A stretch of DNA of 8,256 nucleotides, taken from assembly GCA_030836935.1 (NCBI GenBank), contig JAUPMA010000248.1, positions 1-8,256 on the forward strand, given 5' to 3'. Source of the DNA: Pseudomonadota bacterium. Its GTDB lineage: Bacteria > Pseudomonadota > Gammaproteobacteria > SZUA-229. A program made the position numbers and the translations under genes. Below, one piece after another: positions 5,918-8,256 of this stretch; within the stretch, counting starts at the first letter, position 1, and the number at the start of each line of letters is the position of its first letter. The notes beneath the pieces are model-generated. The model was not told where the DNA came from. It searched no databases and was given only the letters and a program-made list of their open reading frames with translations.

Positions 5918-6215
5918 ATGAATACATTTCTTCGCACACATGAGTTCGACTCATGGCTTAAGGATTTGCGAGATTCGGTGGGCAAGGCTCGCATTATTGC
6001 GCGTATCCGTTCTGCCGAGGCGGGAAATTTCGGAGATTGCGAATCCGTGGGTGATGGCATATCGGAAATGCGAATTCACTGTGGCCCTGGCTATCGGCTG
6101 TATTACACCCGAAAGGGAAAAAATAGTTTATCTGTTGCTGTGCGGTGGAAATAAATCCACTCAGAAGCAGGATATCAAGAAGGCTAAAGCTTTAGTTAAG
6201 AGTCTGGAGGATTAA
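5918..6215 (+). pseudogene. HigB/RelE-like toxin (HI1419 type) with a +1-base frameshift
   Basis: From the ATG at 5918 the frame encodes MNTFLRTHEFDSWLKDLRD and then MRIHCGPGYRLYYTRKGK (residues 51-68), typical of the addiction-module killer family related to RelE/HigB ribosome-dependent mRNA interferases. At a run of six A (6118-6123) the frame shifts. As written it ends ten codons later at 6152-6154, while the family's C-terminus, IVYLLLCGGNKSTQKQDIKKAK, continues in the other frame to TAA at 6213-6215. With five A the gene would encode 98 residues, the usual size. The truncated form lacks the conserved GGxKSTQ segment and is probably inactive. A sequencing error in the homopolymer or transcriptional slippage are alternatives. 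There is no strong ribosome-binding site before the start. The antitoxin gene follows three bases after the corrected stop. Confidence 0.8.
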
Positions 6216-6218
6216 CCC

Positions 6219-6506
6219 ATGAAAAAAATTGCTGCATTTGATGCCGCTGAGTATCTCGATAATGATGAGGTTATTGCCGAATACCTTAATGCGGCACTGG
6301 AAGATGAGAATCCGGATGTTTTTCTTGTTGCGGTAAGCGATGTTGCGAAAGCCCGCGGTATTGCCAATCTGGCGAGAGATACAGGTCTTGGACGCGAGAG
6401 TCTTTATAAAGCCCTGGCGCCTGGCGCGAAACCGCGTTATGACACAGTTCTTAAACTGGTTCGTGCGCTGGGTGTTGAATTGCATGCAACGCCTGCACAC
6501 AAATGA
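6219..6506 (+). CDS. HigA-like antitoxin (HI1420 family, helix-turn-helix)
   Basis: This 95-residue protein starts MKKIAAFDAAEYLDNDE. It contains the family core AEYLNAALEDENPDVFLVAVSDVAKARG split by a helix-turn-helix at about residues 46-66 (LARDTGLGRESLYKAL), followed by TVLKLVRALGVELHA. This matches the probable addiction-module antidote proteins found downstream of HI1419-type toxins. It should bind and neutralise the toxin and, with it, repress the promoter at 5879 through the 18-bp palindrome. A strong Shine-Dalgarno, GGAGG at 6206-6210, lies eight bases upstream inside the toxin's 3' end, so the antitoxin would be well translated even though the toxin is frameshifted. The gene is intact and ends six bases before the duplicated outer-membrane gene terminus. 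Confidence 0.88.
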   Translation: MKKIAAFDAAEYLDNDEVIAEYLNAALEDENPDVFLVAVSDVAKARGIANLARDTGLGRESLYKALAPGAKPRYDTVLKLVRALGVELHATPAHK

Positions 6507-6512
6507 GTCACT

Positions 6513-6544
6513 GTGTGTTCATCAACCTGATTGCGACGATGTAA
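6513..6544 (+). pseudogene. Direct repeat, right copy: 3' remnant of the outer-membrane gene
   Basis: These 32 bases repeat the end of the gene at 3572-3603 at 30 of 32 positions and would encode VFINLIATM-stop, but no matching coding sequence lies upstream; the antitoxin stop is six bases away. The two differences are synonymous, as if both versions had been under coding selection before one was stranded. The next gene begins 15 bases after this stop. Confidence 0.85.
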
Positions 6545-6559
6545 GAGAACAAAGCCGTA

Positions 6560-7138
6560 ATGAATAAACACAAACCACATTACAAAAAAGAAAACGAACA
6601 TTATCTGGTTGAAATCAAGCTCAACGAGATTCGCCAGTTGTTTAATTCTTTCGATCCTGCACCGTTCCGGCAAAAAGACCTGGAAGCCGGCGCGGAAGAT
6701 TATATTGTCGATTCGGTGGAAGAGTTGCCGGTTGATACACAGGTAAAGCTGGTGTTGTATTTACCAGCGGAAGCCTGCACCGATGAAGTGACCAATAGCG
6801 CAATCGATGCCATTCACCATTATTTTGATTACCGCGCCGATATCACCGGCAAAACCTTGCGTTTCAGCCTGCATCAGGGCCGCATTGCGCTGCTCATTGG
6901 TTTGACGTTTCTTGTTGCCTGTCTTACGGCCCAGCATTTCATTGCTGAAATGGGCAAGAGCGGTTTGTTCTGGAAATTTATCGAAGAAGGTTTTTTGATC
7001 AGCGGCTGGGTAGCCATGTGGCGGCCGCTTGATGTGTTCCTGTACGAATGGTGGCCAATACGCCGGCGCCGGCGTGTGTATGAAAAACTGGCGGTCATGC
7101 CAATCGAGATTCGTGCCTATCCGCAGGCACATGCGTGA
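6560..7138 (+). CDS. Uncharacterised two-helix inner-membrane protein
   Basis: This 192-residue protein begins MNKHKPHYKKENEHY. A soluble N-terminal part (about 1-105) carries FDPAPFRQKDLEAGAEDYIV and an acidic, strand-rich stretch (VKLVLYLPAEA). Two hydrophobic segments follow at about 107-128 and 139-160. The second contains EEGFLISGWVAMWRPLDVFLYEWWP, followed by the very basic RRRRRVYEKL. Both pieces resemble a conserved hypothetical family I have seen in proteobacteria, but I know no function. The arginine cluster after helix 2 suggests a cytoplasmic C-terminus. The start at 6560 lies 15 bases after the duplicated outer-membrane gene stop, so before the island formed it was probably the next gene in that operon. 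Today it would rely on read-through from the antitoxin operon or a promoter I cannot identify. The ribosome-binding site is weak (GAGAAC, about 10 bases upstream). Confidence 0.7.
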   Translation: MNKHKPHYKKENEHYLVEIKLNEIRQLFNSFDPAPFRQKDLEAGAEDYIVDSVEELPVDTQVKLVLYLPAEACTDEVTNSAIDAIHHYFDYRADITGKTLRFSLHQGRIALLIGLTFLVACLTAQHFIAEMGKSGLFWKFIEEGFLISGWVAMWRPLDVFLYEWWPIRRRRRVYEKLAVMPIEIRAYPQAHA

Positions 7139-7455
7139 TGAGGGCTGTGCCCGAAAGGCTGTTGTGCAAGACTAAAACGAAGGTAGGGTGGGCATCGCCC
7201 ACCAGCAGAAGTTCTCGGCACATCAAAGTGGCGGGCCATGCCCACCCTGCAAAACAAGCCGCCAGGCAAGTGCCATCCGGTTCTGGTCCGTTTGATTTTT
7301 CAGGTCTTTTCTTTTCGATGAAATATCCGGCCCGGGTGCCAGCAAAATCCGGCACGTCATTTCAATAGACTAATCCCCGCTATCTACTAGACTTCACCAG
7401 CAAGCAAAATTTGTCCCTCTTCATTCTTTCGGGTTCAGGAGCCGTAATACTGAAC
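7139..7455. other. Intergenic region before the MASE1 gene
   Basis: These 317 bases hold no credible gene. The inverted repeat at 7183-7250 is the only clear structure. The rest, 7251-7455, shows no palindrome or consensus promoter that I can defend. AGGAG at 7437-7441 is a possible ribosome-binding site for the ATG at 7456, though 14 bases is a long spacing. Confidence 0.6.
7183..7250. repeat. GTAGGGTGGGCA-type dispersed inverted repeat
   Basis: The left arm 7183-7205 begins GTAGGGTGGGCAT; the right arm 7228-7250 ends ATGCCCACCCTGC. They pair at 19 of 23 positions. Each arm also folds on itself: GGTGGGC-ATC-GCCCACC on the left and GGCGGGC-CAT-GCCCACC with one mismatch on the right. I recall this motif as a common dispersed intergenic repeat in proteobacteria. 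It follows the 192-residue gene by 44 bases and could act as an RNA hairpin, but no T-run makes it a clear terminator. Confidence 0.7.
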
Positions 7456-8256
7456 ATGTCGATTACTGTATTGAAAATCCCTGCTCACGGATCGGCGTTA
7501 TCCTGGACAGGCCAGTGCGGCCTGCTGGCTCTGGGTTATTTTGTTACCGGTAAGTTTGGGCTGATGCTGCCTTATATCGAGCCGCACATTACCCTGTTGT
7601 GGTTGCCGACCGGTCTGGCAGTGGCAGCCCTGCTGCGCTGGGGCATGGCCGTGTGGCCGGGTATTACCCTCGGGGTGCTGGCGCTGGCCTGGAGCATGGA
7701 ATCGGAACCCGGACTGGCGCTGGGTATTGCAGCTGGCAATACACTGGGCCCGCTGCTGGCGGCGGGTTTGCTGCGGCACTATCACTTCCGGCGGACGCTG
7801 GACCAGACACGCGACATTGTTTTGCTGGTTGCCGCTGCCGTTACCGGCATGCTGCTGAGTGCCAGCGGTGGTGTGGCCAGTCTTTATATCTTCGATGTCA
7901 TACCGGCGAACGATACGCTGTTTGCCTGGCTGGCCTGGTGGGCGGGTGACAGTGTGGGCGTGCTGCTCGCTACGCCGTTATTGCTCAATATGACGTATGC
8001 CGGGCTGGGTCATATCTGGCAGCAAAAAACGGAATATGTCATCTGGCTGGCGCTGACCTGCGTATTGGGCTGGGGCATATTCATTTTTAATACGGGTGAA
8101 TTCGGGCATTCGTTGCCGCTGGTGTTTTTGATGCTGCCCATGGTGGTGTGGGCAGCCATGCGGTTTGATATTACCGGTGCTTCTGCCGGCACGCTTGCCT
8201 GCATGCTGATTGCAGCCTGGGCAACCAGCCACGGGCTGGGGCCATTTCATCGCGAT
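7456..8256 (+). CDS. MASE1-domain membrane sensor, 3'-truncated by the window edge
   Basis: The frame from the ATG at 7456 runs 267 codons to the last base without a stop. It begins MSITVLKIPAHGSALSW and is almost entirely hydrophobic, with about eight membrane helices. MASE1 landmarks are present: GLMLPYIEPHITLLWLPTGL (residues 35-54), ALLRWG and WPGITLG (58-73), AAGNTLGPLLAAGLLR (92-107), the stretch SGGVASLYIF, and WWAGDSVGVLLATPLLL (161-177). MASE1 is an integral membrane sensory domain at the N-terminus of histidine kinases and GGDEF/EAL cyclic-di-GMP enzymes; the output domain lies beyond the window. An in-frame TTG at 7411 would lengthen it by 15 residues, but the ATG is the more likely start. 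Its ligand is unknown. It is separated from the upstream gene by 317 bases, so it is probably its own transcription unit. Confidence 0.85.
   Translation, partial: MSITVLKIPAHGSALSWTGQCGLLALGYFVTGKFGLMLPYIEPHITLLWLPTGLAVAALLRWGMAVWPGITLGVLALAWSMESEPGLALGIAAGNTLGPLLAAGLLRHYHFRRTLDQTRDIVLLVAAAVTGMLLSASGGVASLYIFDVIPANDTLFAWLAWWAGDSVGVLLATPLLLNMTYAGLGHIWQQKTEYVIWLALTCVLGWGIFIFNTGEFGHSLPLVFLMLPMVVWAAMRFDITGASAGTLACMLIAAWATSHGLGPFHRD

Larger units (their letters stand above)
3604..6544. mobile_element. Putative 2.9-kb accessory island bounded by a duplicated gene 3' end
   Basis: This is the segment between the stop codon of the outer-membrane gene and the end of the second copy of its 3' terminus. 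The repeat offset is 2,941 bp. It contains a small membrane protein gene, two toxin-antitoxin-like pairs, an interrupted RAYT, four REP elements, a MITE and an attC-like site, all typical of accessory DNA. The left part is visibly richer in A and T than the flanking outer-membrane gene. No integrase, resolvase or complete transposase is present, so the term mobile element is an inference from the terminal duplication and the cargo. Alternatives are piecemeal accumulation of insertions, or decay of a tandem paralogue whose last 32 bp survive. Confidence 0.5.

Noticed and set aside
6112..6130. Programmed -1 ribosomal frameshift at A AAA AAT in the toxin gene
   Set aside because: The heptamer fits the -1 slippery pattern, but a -1 slip leads straight to TAG; the toxin's C-terminus lies in the +1 frame, so a mutation, error or polymerase slippage fits better.
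7135..7368. A 77-codon frame containing KVGWASPT and HIKVAGHAHP
   Set aside because: These peptides are the translation of the dispersed inverted repeat at 7183-7250, which produces the same spurious ORFs in many genomes; there is no ribosome-binding site and the frame has no family resemblance.

Overview
This window looks like chromosomal DNA of a Gram-negative proteobacterium, most likely a gammaproteobacterium of intermediate GC. The signs are a very large outer-membrane beta-barrel protein, a MASE1 sensor, a REP-associated transposase (RAYT) with its own REP repeats, and dispersed palindromes of types common in such genomes. No ribosomal or tRNA gene fixes the taxonomy further.

Layout: (1) 1-3603 is the 3' part of a giant outer-membrane protein gene, open at the left edge. 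(2) 3604-6512 is an accessory island. It holds a four-helix membrane protein with an attC-like palindrome over its stop codon, a DUF4258/YgiT zinc-finger pair of toxin-antitoxin type, a RAYT gene broken by a 164-bp MITE and surrounded by four REP elements, and a HigBA-like (HI1419/HI1420 type) module whose toxin carries a one-base frameshift. (3) 6513-6544 is a second copy of the last 32 bp of the outer-membrane gene, encoding VFINLIATM-stop. (4) 6560-7138 encodes an uncharacterised two-helix membrane protein starting 15 bases after that duplicated stop. (5) 7139-7455 is non-coding and carries a GTGGGC-type inverted repeat. (6) 7456-8256 is the start of a MASE1-domain sensor that runs off the right edge.

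The main story is the island. Both flanks carry the same outer-membrane gene 3' end, 2,941 bp apart, differing at two synonymous third positions. The simplest reading is that the outer-membrane gene and the 192-residue membrane protein gene were once adjacent, probably one operon. Accessory DNA then entered exactly at the 3' end, leaving the outer-membrane gene with an intact C-terminus and stranding a 32-bp relic on the far side. No integrase or complete transposase is present, so the mechanism is unknown.

The island also records successive events: REP elements accumulated around a RAYT, and a TA-targeting MITE then inactivated it. Deleting the MITE plus one TA in silico restores a 177-residue RAYT reading frame. 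The two toxin-antitoxin-like modules may help stabilise the island, although the HigB-like toxin is not encoded in one frame as it stands.
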